DNA of 64,000 bases, taken from NCBI GenBank assembly GCA_032622095.1, contig CP136063.1:115900723-115964722 (forward strand), given 5' to 3'. Under the pieces are notes generated by a model that had not been told where the DNA came from, ran no database searches, and saw nothing but the letters and a program-made list of their open reading frames with translations. The position numbers and the translations under genes were made by a program. Source of the stretch: Siphonodentalium dalli (lineage: Eukaryota > Mollusca > Scaphopoda > Gadilida > Siphonodentaliidae). Of the stretch, positions 34,318-46,834 are shown one piece after another. Every line of letters starts with the position of its first letter. Positions within the stretch are counted from its first letter, which is position 1.

Positions 34318-34995
34318 CCAACCCCTACCAAAAATCAGTTATATTCTAGTTAATTATTAGCCAACTATTAGCCAGTCACATTAGCCAACCTTTAGTTAAG
34401 GTCTAGTCAATATCCTAGTTACTATTTAGCTTAACTAGATATTAGCTGACATTAGCTAGATATTAGCTAAGATGAATTTCCTTTGATGAAATCCCATGAG
34501 CGTTAGCTATCTTTTAGCCGTTTCAACTATGCTAATGAGTTATTTAGCTAGAATCTAGCTAAGATTTAGCTACTTTTTAGCAAGTTATGCAAATGAGCTA
34601 TTTAGCCATAATCAAGCTAACAATTAGCTACTTTTTAGTTACAGAAATTAGCTAATTTTTTAGCTATAGCTAATTTTTAACTAATGTTTAGCTAAGATTT
34701 AGTATGGTCTGGATGCCAGCTGTAGAAACCAGCTAAAATGACTAAATATTAACTAGAATATAACTAAATATTAGCTAAATATATCAGCCATTATCTAGCT
34801 ATATTTTCTAGCTATAGTATTTATTACAGTATTAGCCAGAATCTAGCTATAATCTAGTTAAAATCTAGCTATATTCTAGTTAAAATCTAGCTATCTTTTA
34901 ACTGGTATCTAGTATAATATTAGCTAACATCTAGCTATAATCTAGTTAATATCTAGCTAATATTTAGCCTAATATTAGCTTGAATCTAGCAATGT
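34318..34995 (+). repeat. TTAGCTA/CTAGCTA word array, copy 1
   Basis: It begins with CCCCTACCAAAAATCAG and then consists almost entirely of degenerate words TTAGCTA, ATCTAGCTA and TTAGTTA at 8-20 bp spacing for nearly 700 bp. It ends near TAGCAATGTAGCAACC. An inverted relative is at 45345-45820. Confidence 0.85.
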
Positions 34996-35314
34996 AGCAA
35001 CCTGTACAATTAAGTAAGGGACCTAATTAAAAGAAGTACATATTAAAAATGGCAGTTGCAAGACATTTAGTAATAACAACAAATAAGTTACAAACATAAT
35101 TATTTATTTTGAAACAATGACAAGTTAGTGCGTTAACAATTTCAGTGTCAAGTCTGATTTTTGTATCAACCCCATATTTCTTTGATAATTTTTTCAAATT
35201 TATTGATTAAAGCCAATAGCTGCAGATTTGACCTTTCTGTGCATCCTTAAGGCCGTAAATTTGCTGCACATATCAGTGAGAAATATCAGCATACATATGT
35301 ATTTTCAGTTGGAA

Positions 35315-35890
35315 CTAGAGGTGTGACTGTGACTAAGTATACCACCTCCCCCCCCCCCCCCCCCCCCCCCCCCCCGTTTTTTAAATACTAAGATGTTTCA
35401 CATGTCAGTAAACATTAAGTTAAAATAATAAAATAACAGTTCACAACCCTAATCTTAAAGCTATTGACCGAAAAATGTAGGAATAAAAGCTCAGACAAAA
35501 TTATGCATGTTGCAAAAATGTTCCAAGTCGAAAAAGGGGAATAACTCCACAAAAAAAGTCGAACAGACATCATAATCGCAGGTGCACAGGTTCCCATGGT
35601 ACTAAATGTTAGTGCCAAGATTAAAAACATTGACCTAAAAATGTAGGAATAAAAGCTCGGACAAAATTATACATCTTGCGAAAATAATCGAAAAAGGGGG
35701 GATAACTCCACCAAAAAAAGTCTGACCGAGGTCATAATCGCAGGTGCACAGGTTCCCATGGTGGTTGATGTCTGTACCAAGTTTCACGGAAATTGATAGA
35801 AAAACGACTGAGAAAAACTCCGGACAAATTTATGTCCACGGACGAACTCCAGTATACCCCCCCCCTAACTTCATTGCGGTGGGGGTTATA
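35315..35890 (-). mobile_element. repeat family A, copy 2
   Basis: Inverse of the family A layout: CTAGAGGTGTGACTG, a C-run (about 35348-35375), TTTAAATACTAAGATGTTTC, two ACCATGGGAACC units, then the head CCCCCCTAACTTCATTGCGG. The head's G-run arm is shortened. Non-coding. Confidence 0.75.
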
Positions 35891-36149
35891 ATTATTATTA
35901 AATAGTTGGAACTCTAAGGTACATTTCCCAAGTGTGTCATAAGTGTAGGGAAATTTATGCTCCAAGTGTACACTTACAACGAAGTGTGAGTATACACTTA
36001 CAACGAAGTGTACAAGTCCAACAGTGGCAGCATCTTGCCACTAAGTGTGAATTGTAGGTGTACATTCCAACTTTGTAAATGAGGTCTTAAGTGTCTACAT
36101 CGACACGAAACGAATATCGAATCAAATCATACCTGTGTTTTGCATTCTC

Positions 36150-36789
36150 ATTGCAGGTGCACAACCCTAACCCTAATCTTAAACCTATTGACCGAAAAAT
36201 GTGGGAACAAAAGCTCGGAAATAATTATGCATGTTGCACAAAAATTCTAAGTAAAAAAAAGGGGAATAACTCCACAAGAAAAAGTCGGACAGACATCATA
36301 ATCGCAGATGCACAGGTTCCCATGGTACTAAATATTACTGCCAAGATTAAAAAAACATTGACAAAAAAAATGTAGGAATAAATACTCGCGACAAAAAACA
36401 TATCTAAGTTGAAAAAGGGAGATAACTCCACCAAAAAATGTCGGACAGACGTCATAATCGCAGGTGTACAGGTTCCCATGGTACTAAATATCTGTGTCAA
36501 GTTTTTTTTTAAATTGACCGAAAAATGTACTAGTATGAATAAAAGCTCGGACAAAATTATACATTTCGCAAAAATTTCTAAGTCGAAAAAGGGAGGATAA
36601 CTCCACCAAAAAATATCCGACAGACGTCATAATCACAGGTTCCCATGGTGGTTAATGTCTGTGCCAAGTTTCACGGAAATTGATCAAAAAAGACTGAGAA
36701 AAACTCCAGACAAATTTGTGTCTACGGACAGACCGACGGACAAGCCGACTCCAGTACACCCCCCCTAACTTCGTTGTGGGGGGTATAAT
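36150..36789 (-). mobile_element. repeat family A, copy 3
   Basis: Units CACAGGTTCCCATGGTACTA and CCGAAAAATGTxxGAATAAA recur, ending in the head CCCCCCTAACTTCGTTGTGG. It sits inside the left AAGTGTA array (AAGTGT on one side, TAAGTGTACT on the other). The CTAGAGGTGTGAC end is missing. Confidence 0.7.
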
Positions 36790-36946
36790 AAGTGTACTAG
36801 TACCGTAAATGGGCATGCATCCAATGCCATCCACGTACAAAATTCAATGACTCGTACTAAATGGCAATACAATAATCAAGGGAATCAATGATTTAAACTG
36901 ATAAAATACTTTTACTAATAATATATAAATTATCTATAGATTAGTT

Positions 36947-37254
36947 AGATCATGCCATGAATCTCTACTCTGGCTGACACCCGTAGAGATCATATTCCAC
37001 CAGTTCAAAACCTGGGAAGTTGGGAACATTTAAAGTTACTTAAAGGTTAAATGTAAGTTCGAGCTGGGAACATCAGGTACCTATGAATAAATTAAGCAAC
37101 AGGTACCGGTAAATTAACAAAGAAAATACATTTCCAACTTTATTTTTATATTTATACGGTTCCCTGTTAAAACTGTAAAAAATTCCCGGGTTTTGTACTG
37201 GTGGAATATGATCTCTTCGAGCATCCGCCAGAGAAGAGATTCATGGCATGATCT
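36947..37254. mobile_element. 308 bp hairpin MITE
   Basis: GATCATGCCATGAATCTCT at the left end is inverted at the right (AGAGATTCATGGCATGATC). The arms continue about 75 bp through ATATTCCACCAG / CTGGTGGAATAT and AAACCTGGGAA / TTCCCGGGTTT. It lies in AAGTGTA element copy 2; copy 1 (near 24705) lacks it. Related ends occur at 37757, 38355, 40755 and 43036. Confidence 0.75.
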
Positions 37255-37790
37255 ACCGGTATAGATTTGGTTCTTTGGCTCAATCAATATATTTCATAAA
37301 TCTGTGGCCAATTGAAATCAAATGAGCTGACAATCTATCTTCAAGCTATTCTCTTCCCTTTAGGTTTTCAGACCCACTGTAAATATGTTTAAGGCTACCT
37401 ATTTTTTTTTTATTTTATGAGAACTCTTTTCAACAATATACATGTAGGTAGTCCTTAATATCGCAATTCTTTGTTCCTTCATCTCTCCCTTGTTGCTGGG
37501 GATATAATCTAACAAGTTATAATTAGTTTTATGGACCCACTCTAAATATAAAATACTAATTGCATCCGGGAGATAATCAAATGTGTGTGTTTGGATACTT
37601 ATCCGTGAAATGGTCTATATGGACATCATAATATGAGTTAAATTCAACCTAAAAGCCTAAACTTGGCTAAAGGGAAGAGAATAGCTTGAAGATAGTCAAT
37701 CGGCAGATGGCCACAGATTTATGAAATATATTGATTGAGTCAAGGAAACATATTTATAGATCATGCCATGAATCTCTACTCTGGCTGAAG
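37225..37790. repeat. local inverted duplication
   Basis: 37225-37365 (MITE right end, then CAATCAATATATTTCATAAA and AAGCTATTCTCTTCCCTTTA) is repeated inverted at about 37660-37785. The spacer is about 300 bp. The duplicate carries 28 bp of the MITE end, so it arose after the MITE inserted. Confidence 0.7.
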
Positions 37791-38349
37791 TTCATGTTTG
37801 GATACCAGATTTAACCAGAATGCATCATTCTCGCTATCCGTGAAATGGTCTGTCACTGTCAGCCACGTCCCATCTAAAGAAACACATATTCATATACCAT
37901 ATGGTACCTCCAAGACTCTATCAGATCATTAATTATCCTTTTTGGTCATGTCTTTAAATTGGTCAATACCGCACTAGTGCATGTACAGTATATACTGTTG
38001 TATTGTAATTTAAAGTGTTCAACTTTGTTGATATGCTCTGAAAGTTTTTTGATGAAGCTGCTGCACACATGGGGATGTTTAGCCCCGAGACTAGTGGGAG
38101 AAATTTGCAAACTTTGTATGACTATGAGTCTATATATGACCGATTCCATTTTTTTTCTTCTTCTGATTGTCACGTGATTGTCTCCGAGATCCAAATTCCA
38201 ATGCACACTGCATGTATGATCGTATCGTCTCTCTCCCTCCAACAGAATTAGTTTTGTCCCGTAATACAAGCACTCTGCCAGTCCCAAGTCGATGATTGAA
38301 ATTTTTGCAAAGAATGAATGCAACATTCGAGAGATCAATCAGTGAAATT

Positions 38350-40800
38350 GATTGATCATGCCATGAATCTCTACTCTGTCTAACTCCTGTAGACATATTC
38401 CACCAGTACAAAACCCGGGAAGGCGGGAACTTTTTAAAGTTTTGACAGAGAACCTTATAAAGACGAAAAAATAACAAGGGAAATGTATTTCTTTGACAGA
38501 CTTTGTTAATTATACCTGTTGCTTAATGTTTTATTCATCGGTACGTGAAGTTCCCAGCTCGAGATAACATTATTTACGTGACTTTTGACACCGGATTCCA
38601 TCATTCCACAATTAATATTGAATTTATTCCCAGTCATTATACTCTACACATTATATCGTAAGTGACACATTTCACGAATACTATAGGAAATAAACTTGGC
38701 AGGGTGGGTCGGTACGTATAAAAGCCGAACACAACCGAACACAACCGAACATAACCGAACACAAGTCCAAATAATGGGAAATATAACGAATAAAGTTCAT
38801 AGGCATGTGTATTCATGTTCACACTATTACTATACGAAGTTTGGTGGAGTTCGGGCCAATAATAATTGTTTTATTCGATATTTTGTAAAACGCGTTTTGT
38901 GTTCGGCATAGAAAAGCCGAACACAAGTTATAATTTTGTCGTGGATTAGTCTAACGGCTGTCTATAGCTAGGTGATAATTAATATCTGACATGGTCACTA
39001 ATCCGAAAGGCTTTAATTGTTGTTGCATGATGGCGGTATCTCACCTATTGTAGTTCAGTGTTTTGACAAATAGTTTCAGTGTTTATTGGCGCCTACTATT
39101 ATAGAAACATGCTTTTGATAGGCCCCGTCGTGAAAGACAACAATAGTAAAAACGTTGAGTGACAAATAAGTTTTCCCGCTAGTACACATACCTTATGCAC
39201 TCGTCACATGAAGCAAAACTTGGTGTAAACAATATTTATACACAATACAAAACAAGATGAATATTTTACAAAAATGCTAATGGGTGATTATGGGTGATTG
39301 GAAAGGGATGAGACAACAAGCCTGTTGTGGCTTTTTTGTAAGTCCTCTCCCAAAACTTGACGAGAAACATGAGTAAGACTGAGAGTCAAGAAAAGGTGAG
39401 CGAATAAGTTGGTAAATGTTTTAACAGTGAGAAAGGTCTCCTGGTATACAATAGACAAATGCTTAATTTACGAAGAGGTCGCAAACATGCAGACATGTCA
39501 TAACCAATAATTACAAAAATAAATATTTATGTAACTTCATGGAAAGGCTACAACTCAAAGTGTTTAACGTTTGACGATACCGAAAAACGGGGCTATTGCC
39601 AAGAAGCCATGTCAGACTAAAAGAGTAAAGACATGCAAAACTAGATCAATCAACCCCAGCAAACGTCAAAAAGTATCTTGAGCGCAAAATAAATAATCTT
39701 CATTCCTTTCATATCACATTCCTGTCATATCAGACACATTTTTGAAAATAAAATAAGATCTTAAATTCATGCATATCAGACTTTTAAAAAGATACAATAC
39801 GAAACGCTCTTTATTCGTATTCAACATATTTACTACTTCTTAGAAGTCCGGGGCGTGCTGATATGTTCGCATTTGTCCAGTATGATCCATCTAAACTACC
39901 ATATTGTACGAATGTACTTGTAATAATAACGGGGTGGGGATAACATTTTAGTGAGAATGCAGACGAAAATGGACAACAATACGTTTTTCTCGCGAATAAA
40001 GCCTGCCAAATCCCATCTGGCAGATATTACTTATCACCTATCAGCGGATAAACTAATCCACGAGACAGAAGTTTGTGTTCGGCTTTTCTATGCCGAACAC
40101 AAACGCGTTATACAAAACATCTAACAAAACACTCATTATTGAAGCAAACTCCACCAAACTTCGTATATATAGTAATAGGTTGAACGTGAATACATATGTC
40201 TGAATTTACAAGGTGGTCGTATATTTAGTAGACTCTAACTCTATATAGAGTTATATATCTCAAACGCCAGCTAACGCCACATCTATGTGTTAATTAATTA
40301 CCGGTGACTGCATGAGTGTCGAACATAAGCTAGCTAGCTTGTGTTCGGCTTTTCTATGCCGAACACTAAACGCGTCTTACAAAATATCGAATAAAACACT
40401 TATTATTGGCCCAAACTCCACCAAACTTCGTATATTAATAGTGTGAACATGAATACACATGCCTATGAACTTTATTCATGAACTTTCCCATTATTTGTAC
40501 TTGTGTTCGGTTATGTTCGGTTGTGTTCGGTTGTGTTCGGCTTTTATGAGCTCCCGGGTGGGTGCATGTGCTTGTGGGGGAGGTGGGTGGTACATTCTAA
40601 CAAACTTGAGCCCAAAAATGTTCTCGACAGGGAAGTTCTGTGAGATTGCCCAAAGAAATACATTCCCTACGTTATTTTTTCGACTTTATAATGTTCCCTG
40701 TCAAAAGACAAACTTAAAAAAGTTCCCGGGTTTTGACAACTTTTCAAGTTTTGTACTGGTGGAATATGATCTGTACGACTACGCTACAGCCTGGCGTTAG
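38350..40800. mobile_element. larger member of the GATCATGCC MITE family
   Basis: The left end (GATCATGCCATGAATCTCT, TATTCCACCAGTACAAAACC) and the right end near 40680-40790 (TTCCCGGGTTTTG, TTTTGTACTGGTGGAATATG) are inverted. A compact relative with both ends is at 43034-43575. The 2.4 kb length is largely explained by the CCGAACA element nested inside. Confidence 0.55.
38719..40547. mobile_element. CCGAACA-array element nested in the MITE
   Basis: The left arm from 38720 (AAAAGCCGAACACAACCGAA, with CCGAACA words in tandem) is inverted at the right, ending GTGTTCGGCTTTTA at ~40546. The arms run about 215 bp and contain a GTTCGGCATAGAAAAGCCGA hairpin. A third, partial arm lies at 40020-40215, also pairing with 38880-38990. 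The interior 39000-40020 is non-coding and unrecognised. Confidence 0.75.
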
Positions 40801-43033
40801 ACAGACTCACAGTGTCAGAGTAGACTCAGAGTCAGAGTCAAAATCAAATTGATGTTGTTTTCCAGTAGTCACTTGAAGTTGAAGTTCACCGAAGAACACA
40901 TGTGGTTAACTTCTTGTGAGAATATTCGCCTGTGAATAACGTCTGTGGGTTTGATGATGATCCATGAAATTGAGTTATAAATTCATAATTTATTGTCAAA
41001 TATTGACTGAATCAGTCAACCGGTCGGTCACTCGGTGATCTGAATTTTAGGCTTTTACTAGTTTTAGCCTTTTAGTTTTAGCGCACGTGTCCATCACTTA
41101 TAATTTATATGCAACCATTACATTATGCGTCCCTAGTGTGAGTACCGTGAGTTCCACTTGACTGTTGTAGCCGGCAGTAGTGTTGACTAACAGTTTTCGA
41201 CAATGACATTCAATTTTTCAGTCAATGTCAGTTGTCACCGGGGCGGGAGAAAAGTTCGTAAACTCTATTTGCGTGTAAATATTCGCCGAATTCTGCCTCC
41301 TATCAATAGTATCATGGTATATCTCTAGCGTGTATAGTTCCTTTTTTTCTTGTTGAATTGTTTTGGCTTTCCTCGCCATTATCTTCGGAGACTAATTGTT
41401 GTATTTTTCGTTTAAAAAATGATGAATCTTGTGAAAAGCAGCCGATAATTTGACCGGAAATAATCTGCGCATGCGCACACATTCACGTAGTGGCTTTTAG
41501 CCAATCGTATGCTTAGTTCTAGATTCTCGCCGGATTTAGACATGACATCATAGCAGGCGCGTAATTTGCGGAGGGGGGGGGGGGGCAAAGTTTAGTCCGG
41601 GAACGTATGCCGGGGTGGATGGTCGATAGGACCAACAAACAATTTTTTTTCGCAACTCAAAATGTTTTTTCCTGCATGTCTTTTGACTGTTTTTGCTGTT
41701 TAATTGGCTTAAAACACCTTAATTAATAAGAATAATTGAGAATAAAAGAAATAATGTAATGCTAACTGCTATTGACCGACTGCAGGCAGTTATCGTATTG
41801 TATTTTGTTGCAGATTGGTGTCGGTCCCAGCTATCAGTCCACGGTAAATTCAAACATAAATTTCGTAACGACAATTTTTTAAACAAAGACTGTCTTTTAA
41901 AATATCTTAATTATATCAAACCAAGCTAATCAAATATAGGCCTACACACCTGTAATAAAATATATGCAGGCCTACTGACAGAAGACTTATTCTGTTTTGT
42001 TTTACGCAGACGGGAGGGTTTGAATAGCTGATTAGTTTTATTCAATAACTCAACAGCACTGAAGGGAATTTTCATATAAACTAGCTGTATATAAACAACA
42101 ACAATTTTCATAAAAAATATAATGATGCATAATTATAGAACTGAACTTGACATAATTCTACAGAAGTATTACTGACGACATAATAGACCTATTAAAAGTC
42201 ATTATTGCAGGAGGGATTTCTTCCGCACGTAGCTAGGACTAGGCGCCGGGGTGGGTGGGTGGGTGGTCGATGGGACCAACAAATCTCTGCTTCAGTGTTA
42301 AAAGGAGGTGGGTGTCCAAAAATGGTCGGAAAAAAACTGCCGAAAACGGAAAAAAATTTAGATGCGAGAGTGGGTGGGTCCCAACAACGTTCCATTTGCA
42401 TGAATTCCACGGAAAAGCAGCCATATGGAGACAAAGCATGGGTAGACCTATTTGCACCAAAAGAATGTCATTGGAGAATGTTGTTGCTTCTTCTGTATTT
42501 CATTATTACTATCCAATTAATATATTTTGGAATGGTCATATTGCCCACACTATACAATCTCTTTAACACCAGATATTGTGTGACTGGGGGATCAATGATG
42601 CGCGCATGCGCAGTCAACGCATATTTTCATATTTTGCCAAATAAGGTCAAATGAACCCAAATATCATTTTCAAGCAGCTCAAGGGTCATTCTAGGTTAAT
42701 AATGAGGCATGTGTTTAAATGTTATTTTTGTCACATTTCCCATATCACAATCAGCCTCAATTACCATATATAGTAGGCCTATCCCCCTTTTGCACATAGA
42801 TCATTTTTTGGTAAAATTACGGTTTAACCCTAGCTACCACCAACCGTTTCGAAGGTAAAAATGGTCGCATAGCAACCCTTGCCATGGCAAGTATTTTCGA
42901 GATTGTCACCATATCTGAAAATACGTGGGACCTAATATACAATATAATATATAATGTTTGGTTTTGTTCAGTGTTTGTTTGTTTTTTGCTCGTCTTTTTC
43001 TCGACGGGCCCCGGATCATTTCAGAAATCGACC

Positions 43034-43575
43034 TAGATCATGCCACGAATCTCTACTCTGGCTAACGGCCATAGAGATCATTTCCAACAGTATAAAACCT
43101 GGGAACTTTTTGAAGTTTTGACAGGGATCAAGTCGAAAAAGTAACACGGGGAATATATTTCTTAGTTATATCAGTGGTTATATAGCTGTTCCTTAATAAT
43201 ATACTTCACTATAGGTGAAGGTCCCACTCGAAATTGCATGTTTTTCAGTGACTTTGTGAGTTGATATCGCAATATATAAACATTGAATTAATCACCCATG
43301 CATGCATGCAGGGAAAATCTGCATATAATTATAAGCGACGCAAAGCAAATTCGCTCACAAAGTCATAAATCGTGAAAGTTCGAGTTGGGACCTTCACCTA
43401 CAATTAATGAAGTATACATTATTAAGCCAGGAACCGAGACCGTGACGTACCGTATATACCCCTGCGTTATTTTTCGACTTTATAACTTGAAGGTTCCCTG
43501 TCAAAACTTTAAAAAGTTCCAATGTGTTGTATACTGCATGGTGGAATATGATATCTACGGGCGTTTCAAACGTTT
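43034..43575. mobile_element. 540 bp member of the GATCATGCC MITE family
   Basis: Left end GATCATGCCACGAATCTCT, right end ATACTGCATGGTGGAATATG-ATATC. Inside is a second inverted pair, TAGGTGAAGGTCCCACTCGA near 43212 with TCGAGTTGGGACCTTCACCT near 43380. Confidence 0.65.
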
Positions 43576-43763
43576 GTAGGAGCAAACATCCGTTCTGTAT
43601 CGCTTACCATGCAGGTCTGGTTGGAAACACAATCATTGACGCTTTCAAAATACCCGAAAACGGACCAATTTTCATTGTTTCAATGACAAAAAATATTGCT
43701 GTTAATAAATTGTATATGGGTTTCAAAAAAACATGAAAACACAATATGCAAATGCAATCTTTT

Positions 43764-44532
43764 TTATACCCCCCGCAACGAAGTTAAGGGGGTATACTGT
43801 AGTCAGCTTGTCCGTCGTCCGTCCGTCCGTCGTCCGTGGACACAAATTTGTCCGGAGTTTTTCTCAGTCGTTTTTCGATCAATTTCCGTGAAACTTGGCA
43901 CAGACATCAACCACCATGGAAACCTGTGCACCTGCGATTATGACGTCTGTCGGACTTTTTTGTTGGAGTTATCTCCCCTTTTTCGACTCAGAAATTTTTC
44001 GCAACATGTATAATTTTGTCCGAGCTTTTATTCCTACATTTTTAGGTGGATTCTTGTTAAACTTGGCACATATATTTAGTACCATGGGAACCTGTGCACC
44101 TGCAATTATGACGTCTGTCCGACATTTTTGGTGGAGTTATCCCCCTTTTTCAACTTAGAAATTTGTTTGCAACATGCATAATTTTGTCCCAGCTTTTATT
44201 TCTACATTTTTAAGTGAATTCTTTTTAAACTTGGCACTGATATTAAGTACCATGGGAACCTGTGCACCTGTGAATATGATGCTTTTTGTGGAGTCATTCC
44301 CCTTTTTCGACTTAGAAGTTAGAACACTTTCGCAACATGCATAATTTTGTCTGAACTTTTATTCCTACATTTATTCGGTCAATAGGTTTAAGATTAGTGT
44401 TATTGTTGTGCACTTACAATGGAAACTGTTATGTTATTATTTTAACTAAATGATTACTGACATGTGAATCATCTTAGTATTTTAAAAACACGGCGGGGGG
44501 GGGGGGGGTAGGGTATCCAGTCACACCTCTAG
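43764..44532 (+). mobile_element. repeat family A, copy 4
   Basis: This is the most complete copy: palindromic head at 43764-43798, GTCC runs, three ACCATGG(G/A)AACCTGTGCACC units (43913, 44080, 44249), then TTTAAAAACAC, a G-run and CACACCTCTAG. It is the best uninterrupted reference for the site used by the insertion in copy 1. Confidence 0.8.
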
Positions 44533-44864
44533 CTATTTTAGAACAAAATATTAATTAAGTTTATTACTATATTAAAATTAAAATAACCGAAAACGAAATA
44601 ATTTCATAATTGAAAAAGTTCATATTTAATATTAAGCCACATGTCAGAGAACAAAGCTTAATATATGAGTGTGAAGCTGTGAGCAGAAAACCTGAACATA
44701 TCGAAACTACCAAAGTCCAATAAGTGTGTCATAAGTGTAGACAAATCTTTATAAGTGTACCTACCTACACATGTTGTAAAAGGGTGGGCAGCGTTCCCAA
44801 ACATTTAAAAACAAACATGACATTTGGAACTTATTTCCCATTCCTTATTCTCAAAAATGTCTCT

Positions 44865-45250
44865 TTTGGACGATTTGATGGGATGGGTGGTTGGCCCGCC
44901 CCAAATACCCCCTAGAAACAAACCACCCCACCCATCACCCCTGGGGAGTACCACCCCGAGGCCGAGGGGGTGAAAATGGGGTATGGACCATTTTCGAGAA
45001 CAGTAATGATTTTGGCCGATTTTATGGCATATGGGTGAGTGTTCTGCCCCAAATAGCCCATAGAAACACACTTACCCTCCGCCCCTCACCCCCAGGGATT
45101 ACCACCCGAGGGGGGGTGAAAATGGGGTATGGACCATTTTCGAGAACAGTAAGGATTTCGGCCGATTTGACGGCATGGGTGGGTGACTCACCCCAAATTC
45201 CATAGAAACACCTCGATTCGACCCCCCACCCACCCATCACCCCCAACATC
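44865..45250. repeat. ~146 bp tandem repeat, about 2.6 copies
   Basis: TGGGGTATGGACCATTTTCG occurs at about 44976 and 45122; GCCCCAAAT and CCATAGAAACAC recur with the same period. It is GC-rich. The ORFs across it on both strands (44805-45071, 44891-45205, 45022-45255) are produced by the array. Confidence 0.85.
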
Positions 45251-45270
45251 CACACAATGATGTAAACTTA

Positions 45271-45306
45271 ATTCTCACTTCACTGTGAGTACAGTGAAGT
45301 GAGAAT
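45271..45306. repeat. 36 bp palindrome
   Basis: Sixteen-base arms (ATTCTCACTTCACTGT and its inverse) are separated by GAGT. The outer flanks GTAAAC / GTTTAC-like extend it weakly. Confidence 0.9.
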
Positions 45307-45344
45307 GACCATGTTTACAGATGCAGACCGGCTATTGGTGAATA

Positions 45345-45820
45345 AGTTAGATTAGCTAACTTCTAGCTAGGTGGAATTTTATTGTAATTTGTTTGTGTTA
45401 AATTAGCTAGATTCTAGTTAAGTTCACTATATGTGTCTCAATTCTAAGTTGGATTAGCTACTTTTCAGCTAGGTCCAGTTTTCGTAAAATTTGTCTGTGT
45501 CAAATTAGCCAAATTCTAGCCCAGAATTATATTTTCAATGTTGAATTAGCTAACTTCTAGCATATTGGAACATCCTTGGGGTCAAAAATTCTATAAGCTA
45601 AAAACTAACTAATATGTTAGCTAAGTTCTAGCATATATTATTAGCTAAGTTCTAGCTACACTAGATATTAACTAAAGTTTTAGCTAGGTTTTAGTGTAAT
45701 TCTTAGCTATTAACTAGTATAGCTAAATTATAGCTAATAGTTTAGTGTATTTTTAGTACAATTATTAGCTAATATCTAGTTTAACTAAAAACATTAGTGT
45801 AGCTAAATTTTGGTAGGGGA
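45345..45820 (-). repeat. TTAGCTA word array, copy 2 (inverted)
   Basis: The same type of array as 34318-34995, ending in AGCTAAATTTTGGTAGGGGA, the inverse of the start of copy 1 (CCCCTACCAAAA). The two arrays therefore face each other across about 10 kb. Confidence 0.8.
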
Positions 45821-46830
45821 ATAGACCACACAATGTCGCGCATTTTAGTTATTGGTGGGGTATTCAGAGAACACCCAGAGTTTGTTTTGGCTAAAGCCCA
45901 TATGAAGTCATGTATTTACGTTGGGATTGTGACGTTACGTAACATTTTTTTGGCAGTTTCTATAATAAATCTAATAAGTTTTCAATTTTGTATAACTTTT
46001 TCTGGATTTAAGATATTGAAATACCTTGTGATGTGCTGAATTCAGAATTTAATAATCTTTCCAATGGTGTAATCAATATGGTAGAAGAGAATGCATAAAA
46101 TACAGCACCATGCGCTTGAACACAATAAGTGAAAATACCCCTGGGAGCCCAGGGTCAGGGCATCGATCGTTGTGGGGAGCCAGGGTTCAAAGGGTTAATA
46201 CACTTGTTGGATTATGTAGGTAACATCCGCTGCAACCATTATCGGGTTTAAAACGTTTGTTACACCCAACTAAATGATCTCAAGGTGCAGATATTGTTCG
46301 AATAAATATCATGTAAAGAAACGTCACAGCCGTGGGTACCTTGGAATAGAACCGTAACACTCATAAAAGTTGTGATTAGGCAGCTAATGCTCCAAATTAC
46401 CGACACACATCGGGATTTTTCCTCAGCTATTTTACAGAAGAATAACACAGGTACAATTTATACTCAGTGTTTGTCTTCAGAATGCGTTTAACAGTCGGTA
46501 TGCTACTGAAAACAAGAAATTACGATTACAAGGCTTGATTTACAGTGATTACATGTTGTTAATTACACGTTAACTCGCTATATCCGAGTTAATTGTGATC
46601 TAAAGTTCAGGTTTCGGTAAAACGGCACTTATTCAGCCTATGTTCGTTCAAGAGAGTTTAATGTATTTAAGATATATATATAATTATGCGTGATTTTGTC
46701 CCGTAACAATTCAGTCAAGAACCATCACAATACTGGTGATAGAACGACTTCCGATGTAACAGTTCCTACACAGTGATTGTAAGATAAGAAACTGTTGAAC
46801 ATTTTGACCAAAGTTGGGGATAGACACCAA
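45821..46830. other. unassigned sequence
   Basis: No exon or repeat family identified. GGGTTCAAAGGG followed by TTAA (46183-46198) looks like a piggyBac-type right end; see findings. Confidence 0.4.
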
Positions 46831-46834
46831 TTAA

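Larger units (their letters stand above)
35918..44800. mobile_element. AAGTGTA-array element, copy 2, expanded by insertions
   Basis: The left array (35925-36095) and right array (44718-44790) match copy 1 at 24199-26853. Anchors between them are collinear: TGGGCATGC at 36809; TATATTTCATAAATCTG at 37288; GACCGATTCCATTTTT at 38139; TTTAGCGCACGTGTCCATC at 41078; CTGCGCATGCGCA at 41464; TTGGAAACACAATCATTGA at 43620. Copy 2 is over three times longer because other elements inserted: family A copies at 36150 and 43764, a MITE at 36947, the composite at 38350-40800 and another MITE at 43034. The stretch 41570-43030 has no counterpart in copy 1; it includes a partly duplicated GGTGGxTGGTCGATxGGACC segment (41610 and 42250) but no recognised gene. 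Confidence 0.65.

Noticed and set aside
34318-34995. TTAGCTA array considered as a degenerate telomeric track.
   Set aside because: The word is palindromic-like and lacks the G-strand bias of telomeres.
42205-42654. 149-codon frame with a hydrophobic segment.
   Set aside because: It begins in a GGGT-rich low-complexity stretch, has no motif, and overlaps equally long frames on the other strand.
44805-45255. Overlapping 77-104 codon frames on both strands.
   Set aside because: They arise from a GC-rich 146 bp tandem repeat lacking stops in several frames.
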